NCBI GenBank assembly: GCA_013695265.1
Contig: JACDAU010000062.1
Coordinates: 1 to 9,928 of the forward strand
From: Chloroflexia bacterium
GTDB lineage: Bacteria > Chloroflexota > Chloroflexia > Thermobaculales > Thermobaculaceae
DNA: 9,928 nt
Direction: 5' to 3'
Below the pieces are notes generated by a model. The model was not told where the DNA came from. It saw only the letters and a program-made list of their open reading frames with translations, and searched no databases. This document shows, piece by piece, positions 1-6,203 of the stretch. How positions within the stretch are numbered: position 1 is the first letter of the stretch; each line of letters opens with the position of its first letter. The translations under genes were made by a program, and so were the position numbers.

Positions 1-123
1 ACCAGCGCCCAGTATTCGTTTCTCTCCTCTAGCCTGGTGAAGGAGGTTGCAACGCTCGGAGGCTCCGTTGCGGGTCTCGTTCCGCCGCAAGTCGAGGCGC
101 GTCTGCGGACCATTCACGAGTAA
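1..123 (+). CDS. coaD: Pantetheine-phosphate adenylyltransferase, C-terminal fragment
   Basis: This is the 3' end of a gene that starts before the window: 40 codons and a TAA stop, read in frame from base 1. The peptide begins TSAQYSFLSSSLVKEVA and continues with GGSVAGLVPP. These match the conserved C-terminal end of CoaD, where the (E/Q)YSFLSSSLVKEVA segment follows the ISSS-type catalytic region and the GxVxGLVP stretch closes the protein. CoaD transfers AMP from ATP to 4'-phosphopantetheine, the penultimate step of coenzyme A synthesis, in the cytoplasm. The stop codon lies four bases from the stop of the convergent acetyltransferase gene, so any coaD terminator must lie inside that neighbour. 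The catalytic N-terminal half (the HxGH nucleotidyltransferase motif) is not visible here. Confidence 0.85.
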   Translation, partial: TSAQYSFLSSSLVKEVATLGGSVAGLVPPQVEARLRTIHE

Positions 124-127
124 CGAG

Positions 128-1087
128 TTAGAGGTTGCGATACATGTACGACCATAACCGCTCGGCCTCGTATCCCACCTGCACGGCGGCGGCGTGTCCC
201 TCCGCCCTCGTCTCCGACACGTATAGACGACAGTAGGTGGACCGCTCGCTCACTTCCTGTGTGGCCGCGCGCATGATGTCCGGCAGGACAGGCATCGCCA
301 ATGGCATGTAAAGGGGCGCCTGAACATCCGCGACCGACTGCCGACCGGGAACGCGCATGGCGATGAAGCCTGCAACCTCACCATCGACCAGGATCACTCT
401 CCTCAGCACGGGTGCAAGTGGCAAACGCTCGCCAAACCACCGGCCCAAAGTGCTCGATACGTACATCGAGCGGTAGCTGTTGGCGAAATGAAACGCCTCC
501 GGTGGAGTACTCGCAGCCAGCACACTGGACCATGACCGCACGTGCTTCCGTGAGACTGGCAACAATCGCACCCGCGGGTTCGGCGGAACTTGGAGGATGC
601 TGGTATTTGGCCGGACAAAGTAGGCGCGGCGGCAATCATACTCCTGCAATCCCGCCGAACGATATAGCCGTACTGCATGCTCGTTATCTGCTAACACCTC
701 GAGATGTATGCTGCACCGTCCAAGCCGGTGTGCGCGATCTAGCGCATGGTTTAGCAAGGCACGCCCAATGCCCTGGCCACGCAGATCCGGGCGCACCGCC
801 AGGTTTGCGAGCGTCACTAGCGACCTGCCATGCAACGCATAGCAGCCAAGCACCCGCGTGCCGTCCGTCGCCACCCAGAACTCGAAGGTCAGTCCCGCAG
901 CCCGCAACAGCAGTGAGGCGGGCGGGCGAGCCGTGGCAAGCGCGCTTTGGACCTGGTTCTGCACAGCACTAGTACCGAGTTGTGCAAGGGAGATTTCATC
1001 CGCGAAGCTCTCGACGACAAGCGCGGCTACTTGGTCACTGTCTCGCCGCTCGATTCGCCGCACTGTAAAACTCGTTCGTCCGATCAT
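128..1087 (-). CDS. Two-domain GNAT-family N-acetyltransferase
   Basis: This 319-residue protein should transfer an acetyl group from acetyl-CoA to an unidentified amine. The first half is a canonical GNAT fold: beta4 with LANLAVRP (93-100), the acetyl-CoA pyrophosphate loop RGQGIGRA (103-110), and the C-terminal NEHAVRLYRSAGL motif (135-147). The second half (about 170-319) keeps weak GNAT features, such as VILVDGEVAGFIAMR (231-245) and AVQVGYEAERLWSYMYR near the end. It lacks an RxxGxG/A loop, so it looks like a degenerate tandem GNAT domain; that is inference. The ATG at 1087 has no Shine-Dalgarno in front of it but lies 8 nt downstream of a plausible -10, so the mRNA may be leaderless. 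It converges on coaD and diverges from the phospholipase D gene. The substrate cannot be predicted from the sequence. Confidence 0.85.
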   Translation of the reverse strand: MIGRTSFTVRRIERRDSDQVAALVVESFADEISLAQLGTSAVQNQVQSALATARPPASLLLRAAGLTFEFWVATDGTRVLGCYALHGRSLVTLANLAVRPDLRGQGIGRALLNHALDRAHRLGRCSIHLEVLADNEHAVRLYRSAGLQEYDCRRAYFVRPNTSILQVPPNPRVRLLPVSRKHVRSWSSVLAASTPPEAFHFANSYRSMYVSSTLGRWFGERLPLAPVLRRVILVDGEVAGFIAMRVPGRQSVADVQAPLYMPLAMPVLPDIMRAATQEVSERSTYCRLYVSETRAEGHAAAVQVGYEAERLWSYMYRNL

Positions 1088-1095
1088 GGGCCAGA

Positions 1096-1125
1096 AGGCT
1101 ACACGAGCCGAGCGGCTTCTGTCAA
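1096..1125 (-). promoter_or_regulatory. Candidate promoter of the GNAT gene with a palindrome in its spacer
   Basis: On the minus strand a perfect -35 TTGACA (1125-1120) is followed after 18 bp by TAGCCT (1101-1096), a 3/6 match to the -10. The spacer contains the inverted repeat AGCCGctCGGCT (1117-1106), which could be an operator. The -10 ends 8 nt before the ATG at 1087, which would put the transcript start at or next to the start codon. Confidence 0.45.
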
Positions 1126-1207
1126 TATCGGCGAAGCGTCGCTAATGAGCACGACCGGCGCGTCCAGACTTGTCGTATGTTAGACTTTCGACCGGGAAGG
1201 AGGAAGT

Positions 1208-2266
1208 ATGACAAGACGCAGACGGATTGCAAGCACTAGCAGGCGGTCCGGCCGAAGGACAGGGTCGGCACTGCTGCTCCTGCTGCTCCTCCTTCTGGCT
1301 GCGGTCGGTTCGTGTCAGCGCGGTCTGCTGGAAAACAAGCCGCAGCCAGCGGCGGGTCCGAACGCCGTCGTGGTTGACAAACTCTGGGTCCAGCCTGATG
1401 ACGGCCTGGAGCCTTTCCTCGATCAGCTTTCTTCAGCGCGTACATCGCTAGATGTGGTGGTGTACTTGCTGACCAATCAAATCGTCGTGGAAGCACTCAT
1501 CAGCGCACAGGAGCGTGGCGTCGCTGTGCGCGTTATGATCGAGGAGGATCCCTTCGGCGGCGGAGCGGGAAGTGGCGACTCCTTGCGAGCACTTGAATCG
1601 GCGGGAGTCGAAACCGAATATGGTGTGAGCACGTTCCGATACACCCATGAGAAGGCGGTCATTATCGACGGGAAGCGGGCACTCGTAATGACGGCAAACC
1701 TCACCAAGAGCGCGTTCACCCGCAACCGAGAGTACTTGGCGCTCGTGACATCACCACTCGAGGTGGCCGAGATTCAGGCTATCTTCAATGCGGACTGGGA
1801 TCGGCGCACCTACGAGCCACATGTTTCATCACTGGTGGTAAGCGACGTGAACAGCCGGCAGAAACTGCTAGAACTGATCACATCGGCGCAGAGAAGCCTT
1901 GAGATCGAGGCGGAGGTAATGGCAGATAAGGAAATCCGCCGTGTCCTGTCTGAGACGCAGAAGCGAGGGGTACGCGTGCGCGTCGTGATGAGTCCGCCGG
2001 AGCCAGAGGAGACCACCTACGGCGGCCTGGTAGAACTGTCCGCCGCTGGGGTGGGTGTGCGGCTGGTATCGAGTCCGTATATTCATGCGAAGTCGATACT
2101 CGTTGACCGAGAGCGGGCCTACATCGGCAGCATCAACTTCACCGCGACATCCATGGACCAGAACCGCGAGCTGGGCCTGATCACAACCACGCCCGCCGTC
2201 ATCCGCCAGCTTGGGGCGGCGTTCGATGCGGATTGGGCAAAGGGCAAGCCGTTCCAAAAGGAATAG
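1208..2266 (+). CDS. Phospholipase D-like (cardiolipin synthase superfamily) protein with lipoprotein-type signal
   Basis: This 352-residue protein has two HKD catalytic motifs, the hallmark of the PLD superfamily, which makes or breaks phosphodiester bonds in phospholipids or nucleic acids. HKD1 is HEKAVIID (H147, K149, D154) followed by TAN (N164). HKD2 is HAKSILVD (H293, K295, D300) followed by GSIN (N310). The spacing suits a two-lobed active site in one chain. The N-terminus is Arg-rich, then has nine consecutive leucines (22-30) and AAVGSC with Cys36. This resembles a signal peptide II lipobox, so I infer a membrane-anchored extracytoplasmic enzyme. HKD1 has MTAN where family members often have GSxN. 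The start is fixed by AAGGAGGA just before the ATG. The next gene starts 20 bp downstream, probably in the same operon. Whether the substrate is a lipid or DNA is not determinable. Confidence 0.88.
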   Translation: MTRRRRIASTSRRSGRRTGSALLLLLLLLLAAVGSCQRGLLENKPQPAAGPNAVVVDKLWVQPDDGLEPFLDQLSSARTSLDVVVYLLTNQIVVEALISAQERGVAVRVMIEEDPFGGGAGSGDSLRALESAGVETEYGVSTFRYTHEKAVIIDGKRALVMTANLTKSAFTRNREYLALVTSPLEVAEIQAIFNADWDRRTYEPHVSSLVVSDVNSRQKLLELITSAQRSLEIEAEVMADKEIRRVLSETQKRGVRVRVVMSPPEPEETTYGGLVELSAAGVGVRLVSSPYIHAKSILVDRERAYIGSINFTATSMDQNRELGLITTTPAVIRQLGAAFDADWAKGKPFQKE

Positions 2267-2286
2267 TAGTCAGAAGGACCGAAGGT

Positions 2287-2592
2287 GTGGTGAGAGAGGA
2301 CGTTGCGCGACGGCTGGAGGAAGACGGTTGGGAAATCGTTCTGCGTGATCCTATTGAGGCTCGGCGGAATCGGGGTGAGCAGTCCGAGGCGCTGTACATC
2401 GGCAAGAATGGCCGTCTCCGGTACACGCGAACCAGGCTCGTGGGCGACGAGCAGTTCAGCAGGGTCCGGGAGGACGACCGCTTGTACCGGGTCGTCTCGC
2501 GCACCGAGGAGGAAACGACCGTGACCACCGACGCGCCAGAGAATCGCCTTGCAGAAACCATCGCGGCGGCTCTGCGGGCCGCAGGGGAATGA
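2287..2592 (+). CDS. Small hypothetical protein downstream of the PLD gene
   Basis: I do not recognise this protein. It has about 101 residues and is charged and soluble, with no signal peptide, transmembrane segment or cysteine. It starts with REDVARRLEEDGWEIV, has a central basic-aromatic stretch (YIGKNGRLRYTRTRL) and ends with a likely amphipathic helix (RLAETIAAALRAAGE). The GTG at 2287 is preferred because AGAAGGA (2272-2278) lies 8 nt upstream. A GTG one codon later is also possible. The frame stays open back to a TTG at 2233 inside the PLD gene, but that start has no ribosome binding site. The short gap after the PLD stop suggests co-transcription. High GC at third codon positions supports real coding. 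Confidence 0.6.
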   Translation: MVREDVARRLEEDGWEIVLRDPIEARRNRGEQSEALYIGKNGRLRYTRTRLVGDEQFSRVREDDRLYRVVSRTEEETTVTTDAPENRLAETIAAALRAAGE

Positions 2593-2681
2593 GAGCCATT
2601 CGGTGACGGGGATGGGGGCGTTGCACGCGTTTCGTCCAAAGGGGCGTCCAGTGGTTGTAAGGGGGGTATGGCCAGGTTAGA

Positions 2682-2725
2682 CGGGCGTTCCGTTGAACAC
2701 CGCTACGAGCGGTGGCGCAATGCCC
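2682..2725. terminator. Inverted repeat in the convergent gap; possible bidirectional terminator
   Basis: A perfect stem CACCGC-tacga-GCGGTG (2698-2714) lies inside a wider imperfect pairing of GGGC near 2683 with GCCC near 2722. The plus-strand side is followed by TTGCTT and the minus-strand side by only a short TT. It sits between the stop of the small gene (+) and the stop of birA (-), the expected place for a shared terminator. The lack of a proper T-run keeps confidence low. I see nothing else in 2593-2729. Confidence 0.3.
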
Positions 2726-2729
2726 TTGC

Positions 2730-3545
2730 TTATGGGGACTCGATGGCGTCGCCCGCGTAAAGGGTTCGTCGCTGCTCACCCCCAGGGCTCTCGATCACCA
2801 GCCCGCCGTCTCTCCCTACGTCCACCGCGCGGCCACGGAGCGTCCCTTCTGGTCCACTCATCTCGACCTCACGCCCAAGCGTGTCCAGAACGTCTCGCCA
2901 TTCGCGCCATACCCGTTCGGCGCCACCCGCGTACAGCTCCGAGACCAGTGCATCCAGGCCCGCGAGGATGCGCACGACAACCTCCAGGCGCGTGACCGCC
3001 CGCTTCGCGTGATCGGCGATGCAGGTGGCGTTGGGGGCAGTATCCCAGTCGGGCGTCGCGTGGACGTTCACCCCGAACCCCAGGATGAAAAGGACACCGC
3101 GCGGTGAGTGAGCCGCTTCGGCGAGAACGCCGCACACTTTGCTATCGGCGAGCAGCACATCGTTCGGCCACTTGATCCGGGGTGATGCCGTCACCAGCGG
3201 TGCAAGAGCGGCACGGACTGCAAGCGCACACGCCGCCGTGAGCAAGAAACGGTCGCCGGACAGCAGATTCGGTCGGAGCAGGATAGAGCAATGGATGGCA
3301 CTCCGTGCTGGCGCAATCCACTCCCTGCCCTGCCGCCCCCGCCCTGCGGTCTGGTGGTCCGCGAGGACGACCAGCCCCTCATATTCGTTGCGTGCCTCCT
3401 CTAGAAGGTATGTGTTTGTTGACCCAACCTCCGCCAGAACGCGATACTCGCGTAGTATGCGGCTGCCTGGTAGCCGTTGGGTAAGCATTGCTGACGATAG
3501 TGGTTCGTCGTCGGCTCCATAGGGGAATGGTGAGGGTAGTTGCAT
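2730..3545 (-). CDS. birA: Biotin--[acetyl-CoA-carboxylase] ligase, monofunctional
   Basis: This 271-residue enzyme activates biotin to biotinyl-5'-AMP and attaches it to the lysine of biotin carboxyl carrier protein, supporting fatty-acid synthesis in the cytoplasm. Visible motifs are the substrate entry segment VGSTNTYLLE (40-49), the biotinyl-AMP loop GRGRQGREW (68-76), KWPNDVLL (125-132) followed by the lysine of SKVCGVLAE (135-143), and GFGVNV (156-161). The C-terminal 45 residues form the small SH3-like domain typical of BirA. The N-terminus has only about 35 residues before the catalytic domain, with no helix-turn-helix, so this is a group I enzyme without repressor function. No Shine-Dalgarno precedes the ATG at 3545. 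An in-frame ATG at 3488 (MLTQRLPGS) is an alternative start, also without one. dnaA ends 201 bp upstream on the same strand. Confidence 0.9.
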   Translation of the reverse strand: MQLPSPFPYGADDEPLSSAMLTQRLPGSRILREYRVLAEVGSTNTYLLEEARNEYEGLVVLADHQTAGRGRQGREWIAPARSAIHCSILLRPNLLSGDRFLLTAACALAVRAALAPLVTASPRIKWPNDVLLADSKVCGVLAEAAHSPRGVLFILGFGVNVHATPDWDTAPNATCIADHAKRAVTRLEVVVRILAGLDALVSELYAGGAERVWREWRDVLDTLGREVEMSGPEGTLRGRAVDVGRDGGLVIESPGGEQRRTLYAGDAIESP

Positions 3546-3746
3546 ATTAGCGCGCTGATGGCCGCGGGCAACCTCTGCTGCTAGGCACGCCGACCTCTAC
3601 AGCGAAGCTAGTCGCCAACGATTGGACCGCTGTCGGGCATGCTGACGCCACAGGAACACATTGGCCTGCCCTTGTGGGATACCGATACAGCTCGGCCAGT
3701 GCACCGTAATGGGCCGCTGCATTCGAGCGACGCTGGGAGCACCGCG

Positions 3747-5117
3747 CTATCGGCCGGGTCCGTTGTACAGCATGTCGCGGATCGTCGATACGTCCTGCCG
3801 AAGTCGAGCATCCAGCTCTATATCGCGCTCCATCTTCGCGGTGCCGTGCATCACGGTGGTGTGATCGCGCCCACCGAGCGATGCGCCAATCTCGGCAAGC
3901 GAGTGCTCCGTATCCTCCCGCATAATGTACATTGCGATCTGTCGAGGGACAACGATGTCGCGCGCTCGAGTCTTGCCCTTGAGCTGCTTGTCCTCCAGCC
4001 CGTAGTACGTCGCGATGGTATCAATGACGCGCTGCGGTGTGATCTGCTTCTTTCGGTTCGTCAGCGACACATCGTTCAGCGCCTCGGCCGCGCTCGCGAG
4101 CGTGATCGTCGTGCCGTTGAGCTTCGCGAGCGCGACCACGCTATTAAGCGCGCCTTCAAGCTCGCGGATGTTGCTCTGCACTTTGCGCGCAATGAAGTCA
4201 AGCACCGTATCGGGGAACGTGACGCCCTGACTCTCCGCCTTTGTGCGCAAGATCGCCATGCGGGTTTCGAGGTCGGGCAGCTTTACCTCGGTCATCAGGC
4301 CACCCTCAAAGCGGGACCGGAGCCGGTCATCGAGGGTGGTCACGGCCTTTGGCGGGCGGTCGCTCGTCATAATAATCTGCTTGTTCGCGCCGTGCAGATG
4401 GTTGAACGTGTGGAAGAACTCCTCCTGCGTGCTCTCCTTGCCCGCGATGAACTGTATATCGTCGATCAGCAGAATGTCTATGGTGCGGTACCGCGACCGG
4501 AAGTCGTCCGTCCGGTGCTCGCGGATGGAGTTGATGAGGTCATTCGTGAACTGCTCGCTGGTGACATAGAGTATCTCGAGCGGGCGCTTGGTTAGTGCGT
4601 GGTTTGCCGTGGCGTGTAACAGGTGGGTCTTTCCCAGGCCGACCCCACCGTATAGAAAGAGCGGGTTATAAGCCTCCGCAGGGTGTTCGGCAACGGCGAG
4701 GCAGGCGGCGTGAGCCATGCGGTTGTTTGCGCCGACGATGTACTTATCGAACGTGTAGCGTGGATTTAACGGCGTGCCGGTGGAGCCAAACTTCGTGCGC
4801 CGTCCAGGCTCGGCCTCAAACGATGGCGCAGGAGGCGGAGGAGGGGAAGCCACTGCGGCCACCGACTTTGACGTGCCGTTCACGGAGACGACCACCTCCA
4901 TCTCGCGTCCCAGCAAGTTTTCCAAACTACGGCGAATCTCCGTCTCATACTTTTTCTCGATCGTCACCTGGGCGAAGCTGGTCGGTACGGACACGGTTGC
5001 CCGGTGCTCGTCCACTGCGACAAGTTGGGTATTTTTGAGCCACGTATCAAACTCCGGCTTCTTCAGCCGCATCTGGAGCTCGCCCAGCACCGCCTGCCAC
5101 ACTTGCTTCGGGTTCAT
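3747..5117 (-). CDS. dnaA: Chromosomal replication initiator protein DnaA
   Basis: DnaA binds DnaA boxes at the origin, forms an ATP-bound filament, melts the unwinding element and loads the helicase. This 456-residue protein shows all four domains. Domain I begins MNPKQVWQAVLGELQ. A short Pro-rich linker (SPPPPPAP, about 91-98) is domain II. The AAA+ domain has NPRYTFDKYIVG (118-129), Walker A GGVGLGKT (157-164), Walker B LLIDD (216-220), RLRSRF (265-270) and sensor-2 IRELEGAL (317-324). Domain IV carries the DnaA-box signature GGRDHTTVMHG (415-425). I chose the ATG at 5117 because AGGAG lies 8 nt upstream and domain I begins there. The open frame continues to 5342, but that stretch shows no DnaA homology. 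The flanking genes are birA and a Nudix hydrolase, not dnaN, and no DnaA-box cluster is visible on either side. Domain II is unusually short. Confidence 0.97.
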   Translation of the reverse strand: MNPKQVWQAVLGELQMRLKKPEFDTWLKNTQLVAVDEHRATVSVPTSFAQVTIEKKYETEIRRSLENLLGREMEVVVSVNGTSKSVAAVASPPPPPAPSFEAEPGRRTKFGSTGTPLNPRYTFDKYIVGANNRMAHAACLAVAEHPAEAYNPLFLYGGVGLGKTHLLHATANHALTKRPLEILYVTSEQFTNDLINSIREHRTDDFRSRYRTIDILLIDDIQFIAGKESTQEEFFHTFNHLHGANKQIIMTSDRPPKAVTTLDDRLRSRFEGGLMTEVKLPDLETRMAILRTKAESQGVTFPDTVLDFIARKVQSNIRELEGALNSVVALAKLNGTTITLASAAEALNDVSLTNRKKQITPQRVIDTIATYYGLEDKQLKGKTRARDIVVPRQIAMYIMREDTEHSLAEIGASLGGRDHTTVMHGTAKMERDIELDARLRQDVSTIRDMLYNGPGR

Positions 5118-5125
5118 GCACACCG

Positions 5126-5133
5126 ACTCCTGC
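5126..5133 (-). promoter_or_regulatory. Ribosome binding site that decides the dnaA start
   Basis: The minus strand reads GCAGGAGT here. Its AGGAG core sits 8 nt before the ATG at 5117. This supports that start over upstream in-frame codons reaching 5342. Confidence 0.7.
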
Positions 5134-5304
5134 TTACGCCTATTAGGGTGTACGGTATCAGCGCAGACGTTCGGTCGGAACTGCGGACGGCAACTCCTGG
5201 CCCCGATGTTCACACTCCCTTTACGCGTAGCTGGTTTGGCGCGGAAACTGAGTTTGCAGTACGGAACTTGGCGCAGTTGGCGCTCCAGATTGGATGTTTT
5301 GCCG

Positions 5305-5796
5305 TCAGATATATTCGAGACGAGTAAGAATGCCCAGGGCATACGGCGTCAGGTCCGGCAGCCTGGCCACCTGAACTTGCCCATAGAACTCCCCACCGGC
5401 AAGCTCGTCGCGGTCTGGAATGATCACGCCATCGTGCTTGCAGCGGTAGATCGTGGCGTGCTCCGTTTCTTCAGGTAGGCGTAGCAGCACCGATTGGACC
5501 CGCTCGATCGGTGCTCGCACCCCAAGCTCCTCAGAAAGCTCCCGTGCAGCAGCATTGTCCTCGGTTTCTCCTATACGCACGTGACCGCTGGCCGACAGAT
5601 CTCGTAGTCCGGCGTACAAGTCCTTATCCATCGCGCGCCGCTGGATGTACAGTTCGCCGGCTGCGTTGAACAATAGCACGCAGACACTGCGGTGGATCAG
5701 CGACGAGTCTGCGTGACATTCCGCGCGTGATGCGGCCCACAGAAACCGGCCTCGCGTGTCCACGACTTGCAGCATCTCCTCCGCTTCCGCGTCCAT
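5305..5796 (-). CDS. Nudix hydrolase, YfcD / IPP-isomerase-like
   Basis: This 163-residue protein carries a perfect Nudix box, GHVRIGETEDNAAARELSEELGV (G71, E77, R85, E86, E89, E90, G92). Those residues bind the metals that hydrolyse a nucleoside diphosphate linked to another moiety. The preceding HRSVCVLLFNAAGELYIQRR (35-54) and following residues resemble the YfcD subgroup and type I isopentenyl-diphosphate isomerase. The length and context do not prove isomerase activity, and I favour a house-cleaning hydrolase. The ATG at 5796 is preferred because AAGGTGG lies six nucleotides upstream. A TTG at 5811 overlaps that site and is unlikely. A well-formed promoter lies 39 bp upstream. The gene is followed by 187 bp with no recognised gene before dnaA, and it may read through into dnaA. 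Confidence 0.9.
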   Translation of the reverse strand: MDAEAEEMLQVVDTRGRFLWAASRAECHADSSLIHRSVCVLLFNAAGELYIQRRAMDKDLYAGLRDLSASGHVRIGETEDNAAARELSEELGVRAPIERVQSVLLRLPEETEHATIYRCKHDGVIIPDRDELAGGEFYGQVQVARLPDLTPYALGILTRLEYI

Positions 5797-5834
5797 AAAT
5801 CCACCTTTCAACTCGTCGTGTCGTTTCGGTATGG

Positions 5835-5863
5835 ACTCTACTGCGAAAATCTCTGGGCGTCAA
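5835..5863 (-). promoter_or_regulatory. Candidate sigma70-type promoter of the Nudix gene
   Basis: On the minus strand TTGACG (5863-5858, 5/6 to the -35 consensus) and TAGAGT (5840-5835, 4/6 to the -10) are separated by exactly 17 bp. The predicted transcript start is near 5828, leaving about 30 nt of leader before the ATG at 5796. Confidence 0.55.
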
Positions 5864-5896
5864 ATCTGGTTCTGGCGAAACCTGCACGGCTCGTTG

Positions 5897-5928
5897 GGCG
5901 TTATTCATGCAGAGGGTGATGAATGCGC
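5897..5928. repeat. Imperfect inverted repeat in the divergent Nudix/riboswitch region
   Basis: The left arm GGCGTTATTCAT and right arm ATGAATGCGCC are complementary over 10 positions, with a TT/G irregularity and a 10-nt centre. It lies 10 bp upstream of the candidate -35 for the riboswitch transcript and about 35 bp upstream of the Nudix -35. That position suits a dimeric regulator acting on both, which is inference. Confidence 0.4.
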
Positions 5929-5938
5929 CGAAGCGCAC

Positions 5939-5967
5939 TTGCAGCAGGAATCCTCGCACGCTAGCAT
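5939..5967 (+). promoter_or_regulatory. Candidate promoter of the c-di-AMP riboswitch transcript
   Basis: TTGCAG (5939-5944) and TAGCAT (5962-5967) are separated by 17 bp. The predicted start, near 5974, lies just upstream of the riboswitch aptamer at about 5991. The matches to consensus are modest (3/6 and 4/6), but spacing and position agree well. Confidence 0.45.
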
Positions 5968-5990
5968 GGAGATACCGATGCTGGACATCA

Positions 5991-6106
5991 GAGGCCGAGT
6001 TCCCGATTTCGGGAAGCGGGGGAACCATCAATCTGGGGTGTATCTCACAACCGTGAGAGGGGTAGCTTTCAGCCCTAACCCGTCAGCTAACCCCGTAGGC
6101 GACAGA
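5991..6106 (+). ncRNA. Cyclic di-AMP riboswitch (ydaO-yuaA type)
   Basis: The sequence carries the conserved blocks of the ydaO aptamer in order. These are GCCGAGT at the 5' end (5994-6000), the hairpin TTCCCGatttCGGGAA, GGGGGAACC (6018-6026), TGGGGTGTATC, the hairpin TCTCACaaccGTGAGA, a GGGG...CCCT pairing, and the diagnostic CCCGTCAGCTAACCCC (6080-6095) closed by GTAGGC. GCC at 5994-5996 pairs with GGC at 6098-6100 as a short P1, and GGGG pairs with CCCC as in the pseudo-twofold structure. Known members bind two c-di-AMP molecules and usually switch downstream expression off. Typical targets are K+ or osmolyte transporters and cell-wall hydrolases. Here the downstream gene is a small five-cysteine protein. 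The assignment comes from motif recall, not a covariance search. Confidence 0.9.
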
Positions 6107-6123
6107 GAGAGGAGTAACTATGG

Positions 6124-6168
6124 CGCGAAACGGTGGGCGGCGACTATTCGCCGCAGTCCGTTTCCGCG
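6124..6168 (+). promoter_or_regulatory. Strong hairpin after the riboswitch; candidate expression platform
   Basis: A long stem-loop follows the aptamer. An outer 10-bp stem (6124-6133 with 6158-6168, one bulged C) and an inner perfect 7-bp stem GCGGCGA-ctat-TCGCCGC (6137-6154) are separated by a 3x3 internal loop. No T-run follows, so it is not a classical intrinsic terminator. It overlaps the ATG at 6120 and its strong upstream SD (AGAGGAG, 6108-6114). It could act as a weak or factor-assisted terminator, or control access to a ribosome site. Confidence 0.5.
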
Positions 6169-6203
6169 TCCCGGCTTCTCCCGAACGGAAAGGAACATTT
6201 CCC

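Noticed and set aside
412..972. 186-codon plus-strand open frame
   Set aside because: It is antisense to the GNAT gene and low-complexity; the GNAT acetyl-CoA motif is clearly on the other strand.
2593..2729. Possible tRNA in the G-rich convergent gap
   Set aside because: GTTCCGTTGAAC superficially resembles a T-arm, but no matching acceptor, D or anticodon stems can be drawn.
3546..3746. Possible oriC or small RNA between dnaA and birA
   Set aside because: There are no TTATNCACA-like boxes, no AT-rich unwinding region and no recognisable RNA. TGTGGGATA near 3676 is only a chance resemblance with an inserted base.
3639..4595. 318-codon open frame on the plus strand
   Set aside because: It lies wholly opposite dnaA, whose AAA+ and DNA-binding motifs are unmistakable. 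The antisense product is low-complexity and has no recognisable domain, as expected in a GC-rich gene.
5258..5286. Short repeat GGCGCAGTTGGCGC as a terminator of the Nudix gene
   Set aside because: It is a direct, not inverted, repeat and has no T-run on the minus strand.
5118..5304. Possible oriC upstream of dnaA
   Set aside because: I saw no DnaA-box cluster and no AT-rich block. A lone TTCACA is not enough.
5118..5342. N-terminal extension of dnaA by 75 codons
   Set aside because: The extra residues show no DnaA domain I features and run into the Nudix gene. The ATG at 5117 has a good SD and begins domain I.
4774..5478. 234-codon open frame on the plus strand
   Set aside because: It runs antisense through the dnaA N-terminus, the intergenic gap and the Nudix 3' end, with no domain or ribosome binding site.
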